DNA of 64,000 nt from Nonomuraea sediminis (GTDB lineage Bacteria > Actinomycetota > Actinomycetes > Streptosporangiales > Streptosporangiaceae), in assembly GCF_018531495.1 (NCBI RefSeq), contig NZ_JAHDTI010000022.1:1-64000 (forward strand). The letters are read 5' to 3'. This document shows, piece after piece, positions 42,308 through 53,255 of the stretch. Every line of letters starts with the position of its first letter. Positions within the stretch are counted from its first letter, which is position 1. The position numbers and the translations under genes were made by a program. Under the pieces are notes generated by a model. The model was not told where the DNA came from. It saw nothing but the letters and a program-made list of their open reading frames with translations, and searched no databases.

Positions 42308-42336
42308 GCCCGCGGCACCCGAGGGTGGCCGCGGGC
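42308..42336. terminator. Bidirectional hairpin between convergent genes
   Basis: GCCCGCGGCACCC (42308-42320) pairs with 42323-42336 with one bulged G and a loop of two to three bases, between the unknown protein and the MFS gene. Confidence 0.6.
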
Positions 42337-42347
42337 GGGCGGTGTTT

Positions 42348-43733
42348 TCAGGCGCGGCGGCGGATCAGGAAGATTGCGCTGATGCCTGCCAGGACGGCGA
42401 GGAGGGCCAGGGCCGACGCGGTGGTCATCGAGGCTGAACCGGTGTGTGCCGAGCTCAGGGAGATGAACAGCGTTCCCACGGTGGCCACGCCGATGACCTG
42501 GCCGAGTTGCATCACGGTCAGCAGCGCGCCGCTGGCGTCCGCCGCGTACTCGGACTCGACCTGCTGGGTCGCCATGTTCGTCACCGCGATCTGCACCCCG
42601 AGCCCCGCCCCGATGAGCGCGCTCAGGATCGCGTACGGCAGGCCACCCCCCGAGGCGAGCCCCAACCCGAAGTAGGCCGGCGCGGCCACCACGTACCCGT
42701 AGGGCACCAGCGAGCGCTGCAGCCGGGCGGGAAGCCGCGGCCACCCCAGCCCGACAAGGGCGAAGGCCAGCGCGCACGGCACCAGCATCATGCCGGAGGC
42801 CAGCGGCGTCAGGTGTAGCTCGCCCTGCAGGTGCAGCGCCGAGGTGAACAGGAACGCGCCCCAGGTGGCGGGCCCGAACAGCAGCACCATCAACCCGGGC
42901 CGCATGCCGGGCGCCCGCAGCACCCTGGCGTCCACCAGCGGCCGCCCGCCGCGGCTGGTCACCCACCGTTCGATGCGGACGAAGGCTCCGAACACCACCA
43001 CGCTCAACGCCATCGAAGCCCAGCCCCACGCCGGCCAGTGCAGGTCCCGCCCCAGCACCAGCGGAACGACCAGCAGCAACACCGCGGCGGAAAGGCTGAG
43101 GAGTCCCCACGGGTCCAATCCGGCCTTGCCGCCGCCCTGGTCGGCGGGCAGCACGCGGACCCCGGCGATCCACAGCACCACACCGATCGGGACCAGCACC
43201 AGGAACACGATCCGCCATCCGGCGCCGAGCCCGAGCAGGATCCCGCCGAGCGCCTGCCCGACCACGATCCCGCCGCTGACCACCGCCGACCACAGGCCGA
43301 GCGCCCGCCCGCGGGCGGCGCCGGTGTAGTTGCGCTGGATCAGCGTCATCACCTGGGGCATCATCATCGCGGCCCCGGCGCCCTGCGCGAAGCGGAAGGC
43401 GACCAGCGAGCCGGTGTCCGGCGCCAGCCCGGCGCCCAAGGTGGTCAAGTTGAACAGGGCCAGCCCGATCAGGAACGCCCGGCGGTAGCCGAACAGGTCC
43501 CCGACCCTGGCTCCGGTGATCAAAAGGACGGCATAGACAATGGTGTAACCGGCCACGATCATCTGCAGCCCGGCGCCTGATGAGCGCAGGTCGGCCTCGA
43601 TGGTGGGGGTGGCCACGTTGACGATGTTGACATTCAGGATGGCCAGGAACTGCCCGACGAGGATGATCGCGAGAAGCAGTCCGCTGGATTTGGTCCTTTC
43701 CGGCTGTGTGACCGGAGCGGCGGTAACGGTCAT
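42348..43733 (-). CDS. MFS drug exporter (DHA2/EmrB-like)
   Basis: 461 residues with 12-14 membrane segments. GARVGDLFGYRRAFLIGL is motif A (G-x-x-x-D-x-x-G-x-R-R), RFAQGAGAAMMMPQVMTLI and SGGIVVGQALGGILLG (motif C, marking exporters) follow. Expected to expel a hydrophobic compound by proton antiport. Divergent from the Xre regulator at 43837, which probably controls it through the palindrome between them. ATG 43733. Confidence 0.92.
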   Translation of the reverse strand: MTVTAAPVTQPERTKSSGLLLAIILVGQFLAILNVNIVNVATPTIEADLRSSGAGLQMIVAGYTIVYAVLLITGARVGDLFGYRRAFLIGLALFNLTTLGAGLAPDTGSLVAFRFAQGAGAAMMMPQVMTLIQRNYTGAARGRALGLWSAVVSGGIVVGQALGGILLGLGAGWRIVFLVLVPIGVVLWIAGVRVLPADQGGGKAGLDPWGLLSLSAAVLLLVVPLVLGRDLHWPAWGWASMALSVVVFGAFVRIERWVTSRGGRPLVDARVLRAPGMRPGLMVLLFGPATWGAFLFTSALHLQGELHLTPLASGMMLVPCALAFALVGLGWPRLPARLQRSLVPYGYVVAAPAYFGLGLASGGGLPYAILSALIGAGLGVQIAVTNMATQQVESEYAADASGALLTVMQLGQVIGVATVGTLFISLSSAHTGSASMTTASALALLAVLAGISAIFLIRRRA

Positions 43734-43754
43734 GTCATAAAGGATGGCCGCATC

Positions 43755-43793
43755 CTGATACCAGTAACGAGTGCCCCTTTATCCTGGTATCAG
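43755..43793. promoter_or_regulatory. Inverted repeat operator between exporter and regulator
   Basis: CTGATACCAG (43755-43764) and CTGGTATCAG (43784-43793) are perfect complements 19 bases apart; a further half-site CTGGATACC starts at 43800. It sits in the shared promoter region. Confidence 0.65.
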
Positions 43794-43836
43794 CACCACC
43801 TGGATACCCTTCTTCCCGTGCCTCCATAGTGAAGGG

Positions 43837-44667
43837 GTGACCGTGACAGCAGACAAGCGCTCCGACCTGGCGGCGTTCCTGCGCACCCGCCGTGAGCGCA
43901 TCACCCCCGAGATGGTCGACCTGGCACCGGGGCCGCGCAGGCGCACGCCTGGCCTGCGCCGCGAGGAGGTCGCCCAGCTGGCGGGCGTCGGCGTCACCTG
44001 GTACACCTGGCTCGAGCAGGGCCGCCCGATCAACGCCAGCACGCAGGTGCTCGACGCCATCGCGCGCACGCTGCGGCTGGACCACGCCGAGCGCCAGCAC
44101 CTCTACCGGCTGGCCGGCCAGTCCGAGGTCCGCTCGCCGCGCGACTCCGAGCGCGTGACGGCCGAGGTCCAGCAGATCCTCGACCAGCTCGGCGGCATGC
44201 CTGCGGCCATCACCACCAGCCGCTACGACGTGCTGGCCTGGAATCCGGCCTACGCCGCGATGTTCCCCGAGGTGGTGGACGCCGAGGGCGACGAGCGCAA
44301 CACGATGTGGCAGACCTTCGTCCAGCCCACCTGGCGCGCCACGCTGGTCAACCGCGAGCAGGAGCTGCCGCGGGCGGTGGCCGTCTTCCGCGGCGCTTAC
44401 AGCAGGTACGCCTCCGACCCGTGCTGGCAGGACTTCGTGCGCAGGCTCTGCTCGGCCAGCTCGGAGTTCGCCCGGCTCTGGGCCAGGCAGGACGTGGCCG
44501 ATCCGGGGCCCCGGGTGAAGATCTACAAGCACGACGTGGTCGGCGAGCTGCGGTTCGCCACGACCAGCTTCGCCTGGTCGGCCGCGCCGGACACCCGAAT
44601 GATCGTTTATACCCCCGTCACCGACGAGACCCGGACAGCCCTCCGATGGGTGATGACTCACGCCTAA
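43837..44667 (+). CDS. Xre/MmyB-like transcriptional regulator
   Basis: 276 residues: N-terminal HTH with FLRTRRERITPEMVDLAPGP, RRTPGLRREEVAQLAGVGVTWYTWLEQGR (helix-turn-helix) and a C-terminal MmyB ligand-binding-like domain (VLAWNPAYAAMFPE ... WARQDVADPGPRVKIYKH DVVGELRF, LRFATTSF). GTG 43837 is preceded by GAAGGG; the upstream extension is not credible. Divergent from the exporter gene, so a likely local repressor or activator responding to a small molecule. Confidence 0.9.
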   Translation: MTVTADKRSDLAAFLRTRRERITPEMVDLAPGPRRRTPGLRREEVAQLAGVGVTWYTWLEQGRPINASTQVLDAIARTLRLDHAERQHLYRLAGQSEVRSPRDSERVTAEVQQILDQLGGMPAAITTSRYDVLAWNPAYAAMFPEVVDAEGDERNTMWQTFVQPTWRATLVNREQELPRAVAVFRGAYSRYASDPCWQDFVRRLCSASSEFARLWARQDVADPGPRVKIYKHDVVGELRFATTSFAWSAAPDTRMIVYTPVTDETRTALRWVMTHA

Positions 44668-44727
44668 TCGGTCATTTCATGGCATGCTCGACTCCTGAAT
44701 CGCAGGATCGAGTGGAAGCGGCGCCAG

Positions 44728-45807
44728 ATGAGAGTCCCCCGTCCGCTCCCGGTGCTGGCTGCCGCCGTCGTCGCGCTCACCGGGTGCACCGCGGCCAGCT
44801 CGGATACCCCGGAGAAGGAACCCCTGTCCGCGACCTCGCCGGCGCAGAAACCCACCAAGAAGCCCGTGCGGGAAAGCCGGCCGTACACGATCTCCTTCGG
44901 CGGTGACGTGCACTTCGAGGGGACGCTGCGCGGGCGGCTGAGCGATCCGGCGACCGCGCTCGGGCCGATCGCGCAGGTGTTACGCAAGTCCGACCTGGCG
45001 ATGGTCAACCTGGAGACCGCGATCACCGAGGGTGGCACCCCCGCGCCGGGCAAGCAGTTCACCTTCCGCGCCCCCGCCACCGCCTTCGCCGCGCTGAAGG
45101 GCGCCGGCGTGGACGTGGCGTCGATGGCCAACAACCACGGCATGGACTACATGCAGGGTGGGCTGGCCGACTCGCTGGCCGCGATCAAGCGGGCGAAGTT
45201 CCCCGTCGTGGGCATCGGCAAGGACGAGGACGCCGCCTACAAGCCGTTCACCAGGACCGTCAACGGCAACCGGGTGGCGATCATCGGGGCCACCCAGGTG
45301 CTGGACGCGGAGTTCGTCCAGTCGTGGACCGCGGGCCCCGGCAAGCCCGGCCTCGCCTCGGCCAAGAACGAGGCGCGCCTGCTGGAGGCCGTGCAGGACG
45401 CCCGCAAGAGTGCCGACACCGTGATCGTCCACCTGCACTGGGGCACCGAGCTGCAGAAATGCCCGAACCAGGCGCAGCTCGCGCTGGCCCCCAAGCTGGT
45501 CAAGGCCGGTGCCGACGTCGTGGTCGGCGGCCACGCGCACATCCTGCTCGGCGCGGGCTACCTGAACGACTCCTACGTCAGCTACGGCCTGGGCAACTTC
45601 GTCTTCTACAACTCCACTCGCGGCACCACCGGCAGAACGGGCGTGCTTACACTCACCATCAAGGGTCGCAAGGTGCTCAAGGACAGCTGGACGCCGGCCG
45701 AGATCCAGGGCGGCCTGCCGATCCCGCTGACCGGATCCGCCGGGACCCAGGCCGTGGCAGCCTGGCGGGGGCTGCGCTCGTGCGCCGGGCTGGCCGCCAA
45801 GCCCTGA
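44728..45807 (+). CDS. CapA-family lipoprotein
   Basis: 359 residues. Lipobox ALTGC with the modified Cys20, a Pro/Lys-rich spacer, then the CapA/PgsA metallophosphatase-like domain: SFGGDVHFEG (metal), MVNLETAI, ANNHGMDYM, IVHLHWGTE and VVGGHAHI. CapA proteins act in poly-gamma-glutamate or capsule metabolism; the complete operon (capB/capC) is absent, so substrate is open. Located outside the membrane by lipid anchor. Stands alone between two different regulatory units. Confidence 0.88.
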   Translation: MRVPRPLPVLAAAVVALTGCTAASSDTPEKEPLSATSPAQKPTKKPVRESRPYTISFGGDVHFEGTLRGRLSDPATALGPIAQVLRKSDLAMVNLETAITEGGTPAPGKQFTFRAPATAFAALKGAGVDVASMANNHGMDYMQGGLADSLAAIKRAKFPVVGIGKDEDAAYKPFTRTVNGNRVAIIGATQVLDAEFVQSWTAGPGKPGLASAKNEARLLEAVQDARKSADTVIVHLHWGTELQKCPNQAQLALAPKLVKAGADVVVGGHAHILLGAGYLNDSYVSYGLGNFVFYNSTRGTTGRTGVLTLTIKGRKVLKDSWTPAEIQGGLPIPLTGSAGTQAVAAWRGLRSCAGLAAKP

Positions 45808-45819
45808 GGCGACCTATAT

Positions 45820-45836
45820 TTGGACGTACCGTCCAA
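45820..45836. promoter_or_regulatory. TetR-type operator before the EphD-like gene
   Basis: TTGGACGTACCGTCCAA is a 7-bp-arm palindrome with a three-base centre, 12 bases before ATG 45849 and overlapping CTATATT, a likely -10. The TetR gene is encoded downstream of the target gene. Confidence 0.65.
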
Positions 45837-45848
45837 TAGGAGGTCGCG

Positions 45849-47555
45849 ATGCGCTTGATCGAGTCGGGAGACGTACGGCTGGCGCTCTTCGAGGAGGGCG
45901 ACCCCGGCAAGCCGACCATCCTGCTCGTGCATGGCTATCCCGACACCCACCGCGTCTGGGACGAGGTGGCCGAGATCCTGCGCGACCGCTTCCACGTGGT
46001 CCGCTACGACGTGCGCGGCGCGGGCCGCTCGACCGCCCCGCGCGACCACCACGACTACGACTTCGACCACCTGGCCGCCGACCTGGTCGCGGTCCTGGAG
46101 GCGATCGGCAAGCCGCGCGTGCACCTGGTCGGCCACGACTGGGGCTCGCTGCAGTGCTGGGAGGCCGTCACCAGGCCGCGCGTGCGCGAGCGGGTGGCCT
46201 CCTTCACCAGCTTCGGCGGCCCGGGCCTGGACCAGGCCGCCGCGTTCCTCCGGTACGGCAAGCGGCGCGAGGTCCTGGGCCAGCTGACCCGATCCTGGTA
46301 CATCGGCGCCTTCCAGACCCCGGTGCTGCCCGAGCTGGCCTGGCGCACGCTGATGCCCAAGGCGCTGGCCAGGACCATGCGCGCCGGCGAGGGCATCGAA
46401 CCCCGCCCGGGCCACCCCGCCGACACCCTGTCCAGGGACGGGCGCAACGGGCTGTGGCTGTACCGGGCGAACATGATGAACCGGATGCGCGTGCCCGGCG
46501 ACCCCAACGTGGACGTGCCCGTGCAGCTCATCGAGACCACCGGGGACGTCTTCGTCTCGCCCGCCCTGCTGGCCTCGGTGGGGCAGTGGGTGCGGCGCTT
46601 CTGGCACCGCCGGATCCCGGCAGGGCACTGGGCGCAGCGCAGCCACCCCGAGGTGGTCGCCCGGATGATCGCCGAGTTCGCCGGCCACCTGGAGGGCGCC
46701 CCCGCCGCCAGGGAACTGCGCAGGGCCCGCGTCGCCGAAGGCCGCAAGGCCTTCGAGGACCGGCTCGTCGTGGTCACCGGCGCGGGCAGTGGGATCGGGC
46801 GTGCCACGGCCCGGGCCTTCGCGGCGCACGGCGCCGAGGTGGTCTGCGCCGACCTGGATCCCGCCACGGCCGCCAGGACCGCCGATGAGATCGTCAAGGA
46901 CTTCGCCGGTACGGCTCACGCGGTCGAGGTGGACGTGTCGTCCGCCGAGCAGATGGAGACTTTTGCAGGAAATATCGCGAAAAATCATGGGGTGCCGGAC
47001 ATTGTCGTGAACAATGCGGGAATCGCGATTGCCGGTGGCTTTCTCGACCACTCGCTCGAAGACTGGCGCAGAACGCTCGACGTGAACCTGTGGGGCGTGA
47101 TCCACGGCTGCCGATTGTTCGCCGCCCAGATGGTCGCGCGCGGCGAGGGCGGCCACATCGTCAACATCGCCTCGATGGCCGCCTTCACGCCCTCCCGGCC
47201 GCTGCCCGCCTACTCCGCCTCCAAGGCGGCGGTGAAGATGCTCAGCGAGTGCCTGCGGGCCGACCTGGCTGGTCAGGGCATCGGGGTCACCGCGATCTGC
47301 CCGGGGTTCGTCTCCACCGCGATCGCGCGCAACGCCACCTACCGCGGCGCGCAGGCGCGGGAGGCGGCCGTGCGCGGGCTGGCGTTGCGCGGGTATCCGC
47401 CCGAGCGGGTGGCGGCTCACGTGCTGCGTGCCGTACATCGCAATGAGGCCGTCGTGCCGGTCAACCTGGAAGCTCATGTGGGATACGCGTTGTCGCGGCT
47501 GTCGCCGGGCGCGATGCGCGCCTTCGCGCGGCTGACTGGTGTGATCCGCCGGTGA
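45849..47555 (+). CDS. EphD-like alpha/beta hydrolase-SDR fusion
   Basis: 568-residue two-domain enzyme. N-terminal alpha/beta-hydrolase of epoxide-hydrolase type (ILLVHGYPDTHRVWDEV, nucleophile Asp97 in VGHDWGS), then an SDR domain from about residue 303 (TGAGSGIGRATA at 310-321, VNNAGIAIAGG, NIASMAAF, and YSASK at 455-459). The same arrangement occurs in M. tuberculosis EphD, implicated in lipid/mycolate metabolism, though this organism is unlikely to make mycolates. AGGAGG lies seven bases upstream of the ATG. Probably controlled by the downstream TetR gene. A short AT-rich patch near 46960-47010 crosses the SDR core. Confidence 0.92.
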   Translation: MRLIESGDVRLALFEEGDPGKPTILLVHGYPDTHRVWDEVAEILRDRFHVVRYDVRGAGRSTAPRDHHDYDFDHLAADLVAVLEAIGKPRVHLVGHDWGSLQCWEAVTRPRVRERVASFTSFGGPGLDQAAAFLRYGKRREVLGQLTRSWYIGAFQTPVLPELAWRTLMPKALARTMRAGEGIEPRPGHPADTLSRDGRNGLWLYRANMMNRMRVPGDPNVDVPVQLIETTGDVFVSPALLASVGQWVRRFWHRRIPAGHWAQRSHPEVVARMIAEFAGHLEGAPAARELRRARVAEGRKAFEDRLVVVTGAGSGIGRATARAFAAHGAEVVCADLDPATAARTADEIVKDFAGTAHAVEVDVSSAEQMETFAGNIAKNHGVPDIVVNNAGIAIAGGFLDHSLEDWRRTLDVNLWGVIHGCRLFAAQMVARGEGGHIVNIASMAAFTPSRPLPAYSASKAAVKMLSECLRADLAGQGIGVTAICPGFVSTAIARNATYRGAQAREAAVRGLALRGYPPERVAAHVLRAVHRNEAVVPVNLEAHVGYALSRLSPGAMRAFARLTGVIRR

Positions 47556-47579
47556 GAAATACGGGCATTACTGGATGGA

Positions 47580-47591
47580 CCGATATATCGG
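47580..47591. promoter_or_regulatory. Palindrome before the TetR gene
   Basis: CCGATATATCGG is a perfect 12-base palindrome. It lies between direct repeats of CGGTGAGAAAT at about 47550 and 47595, in the region that should control the regulator. Confidence 0.45.
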
Positions 47592-47644
47592 CGCGGTGAG
47601 AAATCCCGAAATTGGAAGGTAACGATCGCGCACTTGGGGGGAAG

Positions 47645-48322
47645 ATGATGCTCGTGTCCTCCCCGCAGACTGATGACGAATACGACTGCGCGCATCCGAA
47701 GCCGCTACGGCGGCAGCCCACGCAGCGCCGCAGCGCGCGCCGCGTCGAGCGGATGCTCGACGCCTGCGCCGAACTGCTCGACGAGATCGGCTACGAGGCG
47801 CTGTCCACCACTCGCATCGCGGATCGGGCCGGTGTGGCCATCGGGTCGGTCTACCAGTTCTTCCCCGACAAGCGGGCCATCACCCAGGAGCTCACCAGGC
47901 GCAACGTGGAGCACTTCGTCTCGAGGGTGGGCGCCAGGTTCCTGGAGGAGGACTACCGCGGCTGGTGGGAGGCGGTCGACGCGATCATCGACGAGTACGT
48001 CGACATGCACCGCTCGGTGCCCGGGTTCCGCAGCCTGCACTTCGGGGACGTGGTCGACCTCAACCTGCTCGACTCCGACTCCGACAACAACACGGTCATC
48101 GCCGGGCGGCTGCGCGGCCTGCTGCTGAAGGAGTTCGGGCTGGCCGACAGCCAAGAGCTCGACGTGGCGGTGCTGGTGGCGGTAGAGGCCGGCGACGCGG
48201 TGCTCAAGCTGGCCTTCCGCCACGACCCTGACGGCTCGCCCGAGATCATCGAGGCGGCCAAGCAGCTGATCAGGGGCTTCCTGTCGCGCCAGCTGCGCTC
48301 CTGGTCGCCCAGGGGCACCTAG
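47645..48322 (+). CDS. TetR-family regulator
   Basis: About 225 residues with an N-terminal extension, then HTH TTRIADRAGVAIGSVYQFFPDKRAITQEL, typical of TetR; the C-terminal part should bind a ligand. It follows the EphD-like gene and is the probable owner of the TTGGAC/GTCCAA operator at 45820-45836. GGGGGGAAG immediately precedes two ATG codons (47645, 47648); either can be the start. Confidence 0.9.
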   Translation: MMLVSSPQTDDEYDCAHPKPLRRQPTQRRSARRVERMLDACAELLDEIGYEALSTTRIADRAGVAIGSVYQFFPDKRAITQELTRRNVEHFVSRVGARFLEEDYRGWWEAVDAIIDEYVDMHRSVPGFRSLHFGDVVDLNLLDSDSDNNTVIAGRLRGLLLKEFGLADSQELDVAVLVAVEAGDAVLKLAFRHDPDGSPEIIEAAKQLIRGFLSRQLRSWSPRGT

Positions 48323-48330
48323 CCGGGCCG

Positions 48331-48666
48331 TCAGTCGGCCGTGCTGTTCTGCAGCCAGGACGGCGGCGGCGCGACGGGCAGGCGCGCGTGCTTGCGATGC
48401 TGCTTGCTCTCGGGGCTCTGCGCGAACAGCGGCTGAGGCACCTGGCCGGGGACCGACGACTGCTCGCACGGCGCGGGGAACGACACCGGCCGCGCGTGCC
48501 GGCTCTCGCGCGCCAGCCGCGCGTTGAGCCGCATCTCGGTGGCGTGCAGGCTCTGCTCGGCCGACTCGATGGCCTCCAGCCGGGCCGAGAGATAGCCCGC
48601 CACCCCGGGGACCACGGCCGACAGCGCCACGACGCAGGCCAGCGAGAAGGTCATGTGCCTGCCCAT
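48331..48666 (-). CDS. Small membrane-anchored protein with coiled coil
   Basis: 111 residues. N-terminal membrane segment (TFSLACVVALSAVVPGVAGYL, about 6-25), a helical coiled-coil stretch (SARLEAIESAEQSLHATEMRLNARLARES), then a Pro/Ser/Gln-rich disordered tail. ATG 48666 follows GGAGGGGG. Probably faces outward with a short coiled coil. No known family. Confidence 0.72.
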   Translation of the reverse strand: MGRHMTFSLACVVALSAVVPGVAGYLSARLEAIESAEQSLHATEMRLNARLARESRHARPVSFPAPCEQSSVPGQVPQPLFAQSPESKQHRKHARLPVAPPPSWLQNSTAD

Positions 48667-48815
48667 CACATCCCCCTCCGTCGCCGTCGCGCGAGGCCTA
48701 TATGCCCGTCGCCCTGCGAAGACACGCTGAACGTGAGGAGCCTTGTGCGAAACGTTGCCAAACCTGTGCGGGATCGGCGATGTGCATTGGCCGGGCAAAG
48801 CGCTATCGGGCTCGG

Positions 48816-48821
48816 TAGTCT
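48816..48821 (+). promoter_or_regulatory. Leaderless -10 box of the TPR gene
   Basis: TAGTCT lies six bases before GTG 48828. Confidence 0.5.
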
Positions 48822-48827
48822 CGCGGT

Positions 48828-49358
48828 GTGGCGCATGTTACCCGTGAGCACCTTGATCGCCTGCTCGAGCAGGCACTTCTGGCAGATGACCACAGTTCGC
48901 TGGCTCGGCGGCTGGACGAGGTCGCCTCCGGCTACTCGTCGGGTGACGTCTCCAGGGCATCCATCCTGGTGCTGGCCGCCGAGGAGTGGAGGGCGGCCGG
49001 GCAGCCCGCGCGCGCCCTTGACTGCTTCCAGCGTGCCGTGGAGGACGGCGGCGAGGCCGGCATCGACCCGCGCGCCGGCATCGCCGACACGCTGTTCGAG
49101 CTCGAACGCCCCGACGAGGCGCGGCAGGTCATCGAGACCGTCCGCGCCGAGGGCGACATCAAGACCGCGACCGCGCACACGATCGCCGAGACGCTCGTCG
49201 CCTACGGCGATCTGCAGGCCGGCCACGAGTGGGCGACCCAGGCCGCCCTGGCCTGCGAAGAGGACGATCCCGAGCACCTGGCTCTGCTGCGCACCCGCTA
49301 CCGCATCCGGGTCGATCTCGGCTTGCCGGAGGACGAGCTCGACGCGCTGGTCTCGTGA
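48828..49358 (+). CDS. TPR-containing protein
   Basis: 176-residue, entirely helical protein made of tetratricopeptide-like hairpins (ILVLAAEEWRAAGQPARALDCFQRAVEDGG, DPRAGIADTLFELERPDEARQVIETV). Likely a protein-protein adaptor; no partner is shown. GTG 48828 is set by the -10 box. Followed by a strong bidirectional terminator. Confidence 0.85.
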   Translation: MAHVTREHLDRLLEQALLADDHSSLARRLDEVASGYSSGDVSRASILVLAAEEWRAAGQPARALDCFQRAVEDGGEAGIDPRAGIADTLFELERPDEARQVIETVRAEGDIKTATAHTIAETLVAYGDLQAGHEWATQAALACEEDDPEHLALLRTRYRIRVDLGLPEDELDALVS

Positions 49359-49380
49359 CCGCAGGCTGCTCGGGACGCCG

Positions 49381-49412
49381 AAAGGGCCGCGACCTGCCGG
49401 TCGCGGCCCTTT
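49381..49412. terminator. Bidirectional terminator
   Basis: AAAGGGCCGCGACC (49381-49394) pairs perfectly over 14 bp with 49399-49412, four-base loop, A/T ends on both sides; serves the TPR gene and the convergent secreted-protein gene. Confidence 0.9.
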
Positions 49413-49464
49413 CCACGGGAAGATCCGCGGACGGGTGGCGCGTCACGCCCGCGGATGCGATGGC

Positions 49465-50160
49465 TCAGCCCAGGCTGCCCAGGTGCAGGCTCCCGAGCAG
49501 CTTGCCGACGACGCCGCCGGGCTTGTCCTGAGGCACGGGCACCGCCGACTTGACGCCGTCGAGCACCTTGGGCGCCTGTAGCGTCTGGTCGACCCGGTTC
49601 TTGACCCCGCCGACCGGCTGGGGCAGCGAGATGGGCGCCTTGCCGCCGATCACGCCGGAGGCGTCGGGCAGCTCGTCCATCGCGAGCCTGCCGGGCAGCT
49701 CGGGAGCCCCGACCGGCATGTCAGGAGCGCCGGGCACGGCGAGTCTGGCTGGCATCGCGGGCAGCCCCGGCACGTCGGGGGCCGCGGGCAGGCTCGACAC
49801 GTCGGGAAGCCCCGCCCGGCCGGGCTTGGTCATGGGCAGCGCGGGCATCCCCGTGGCGGCCGCCACGCCGCCCAGGTCGGCCAGGCTCAGCACCGCGGTG
49901 GCCTGGTTGAGCCCCTGTAGGTGCAGCCGCCTGGCCACCTCGTCGGTGGTCGCGGCGAGGCCGCCCGGCCTGGTGGCCAGCCTGCGGCCATAGGTGGTGT
50001 CGGCGCGGACGCTGGTGAGCTCCCCGCAGACGGGGGCGACGTTCGCCGGAAGGATCTTGCTCCGGCACACGTCGGCGGACGCGGGAGCCGTCGCCATCCA
50101 GCTCACCCCCGCGGTCAGAGCAGCCAGCGCAAGGATGCTCCGGACATTCCGAGATGACAC
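49465..50160 (-). CDS. Secreted Pro/Leu/Ala-rich protein
   Basis: 231 residues with a signal peptide (SILALAALTAGVSWMATAPASA) and a mature chain whose middle is a loose repeat of LPxxPxLPAMP-like units (MPALPMTKPGRAGLPDVSSLPAAPDVPGLPAMP). Two cysteines in the N-terminal part (VCRS, VCGEL) could make a disulphide. Possibly cell-surface or matrix protein; no family recognised. Start is GTG 50160, GGGGGA about six bases upstream. Confidence 0.72.
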   Translation of the reverse strand: MSSRNVRSILALAALTAGVSWMATAPASADVCRSKILPANVAPVCGELTSVRADTTYGRRLATRPGGLAATTDEVARRLHLQGLNQATAVLSLADLGGVAAATGMPALPMTKPGRAGLPDVSSLPAAPDVPGLPAMPARLAVPGAPDMPVGAPELPGRLAMDELPDASGVIGGKAPISLPQPVGGVKNRVDQTLQAPKVLDGVKSAVPVPQDKPGGVVGKLLGSLHLGSLG

Positions 50161-50275
50161 TTCACGTCCCCCTGATCGTTTTCAGTGATCCGACGAACGC
50201 TGAAGCTAGTCAGGTGCCCAGGGCGCGACATGCCGCTTGCCCGAACGGAGAGGCTTCCTTTGCCCGGGCGCACGC

Positions 50276-50308
50276 GTGCCCCGGCGGTACCAAGACCGGC
50301 CGGGGCAC
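50276..50308 (-). terminator. Terminator after clpB
   Basis: GTGCCCCGGC (50276-50285) pairs with GCCGGGGCAC (50299-50308); loop of 13 bases. Ends the dnaK-clpB operon. Confidence 0.7.
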
Positions 50309-50322
50309 GGGGGATGGGAACC

Positions 50323-52896
<2,574 letters not shown>

Positions 52897-52900
52897 ATGT

Positions 52901-53251
52901 TCAGGCCCCCGGTGGAAGCTCGTAACGAATGAGCGCCTTCACCATCCGCATCTCGGCCCTGAGCCGGTGGACCTCCTCACGCAGCCTCAGGGCTTCGTTC
53001 TCGAGTTCGAGGATCCGCTTGATGCCCGCGAGGTTGATGCCTTCCTCCTGGGACAGGCGCTGGACCTCGCGGAGCATGATGATGTCGCGCGTGGAGTACA
53101 GACGCCCCCGCCCCGCGGTCCGGCCGGGGGAGACCAGGCCGAGGCGGTCGTACTGCCGCAGCGTCTGCGGGTGCAGGCCCGACAGCTGCGCGGCCACCGA
53201 GATCACGTAGACGGGGGTCTCGTCTGAGAGGTCGAAATAGTTGGCGTCCAT
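52901..53251 (-). CDS. hspR: Heat-shock repressor HspR
   Basis: 116-residue MerR-type repressor: YVISVAAQLSGLHPQTLRQYDRLGLVSPGR is the HTH, followed by a leucine-rich dimerisation helix (LELENEALRLREEVHRLRAEM). It binds HAIR sites with DnaK as co-repressor and represses its own operon. ATG 53251; stop ends the coding unit five bases before clpB. Length and sequence are typical. Confidence 0.96.
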   Translation of the reverse strand: MDANYFDLSDETPVYVISVAAQLSGLHPQTLRQYDRLGLVSPGRTAGRGRLYSTRDIIMLREVQRLSQEEGINLAGIKRILELENEALRLREEVHRLRAEMRMVKALIRYELPPGA

Positions 53252-53255
53252 CGGC

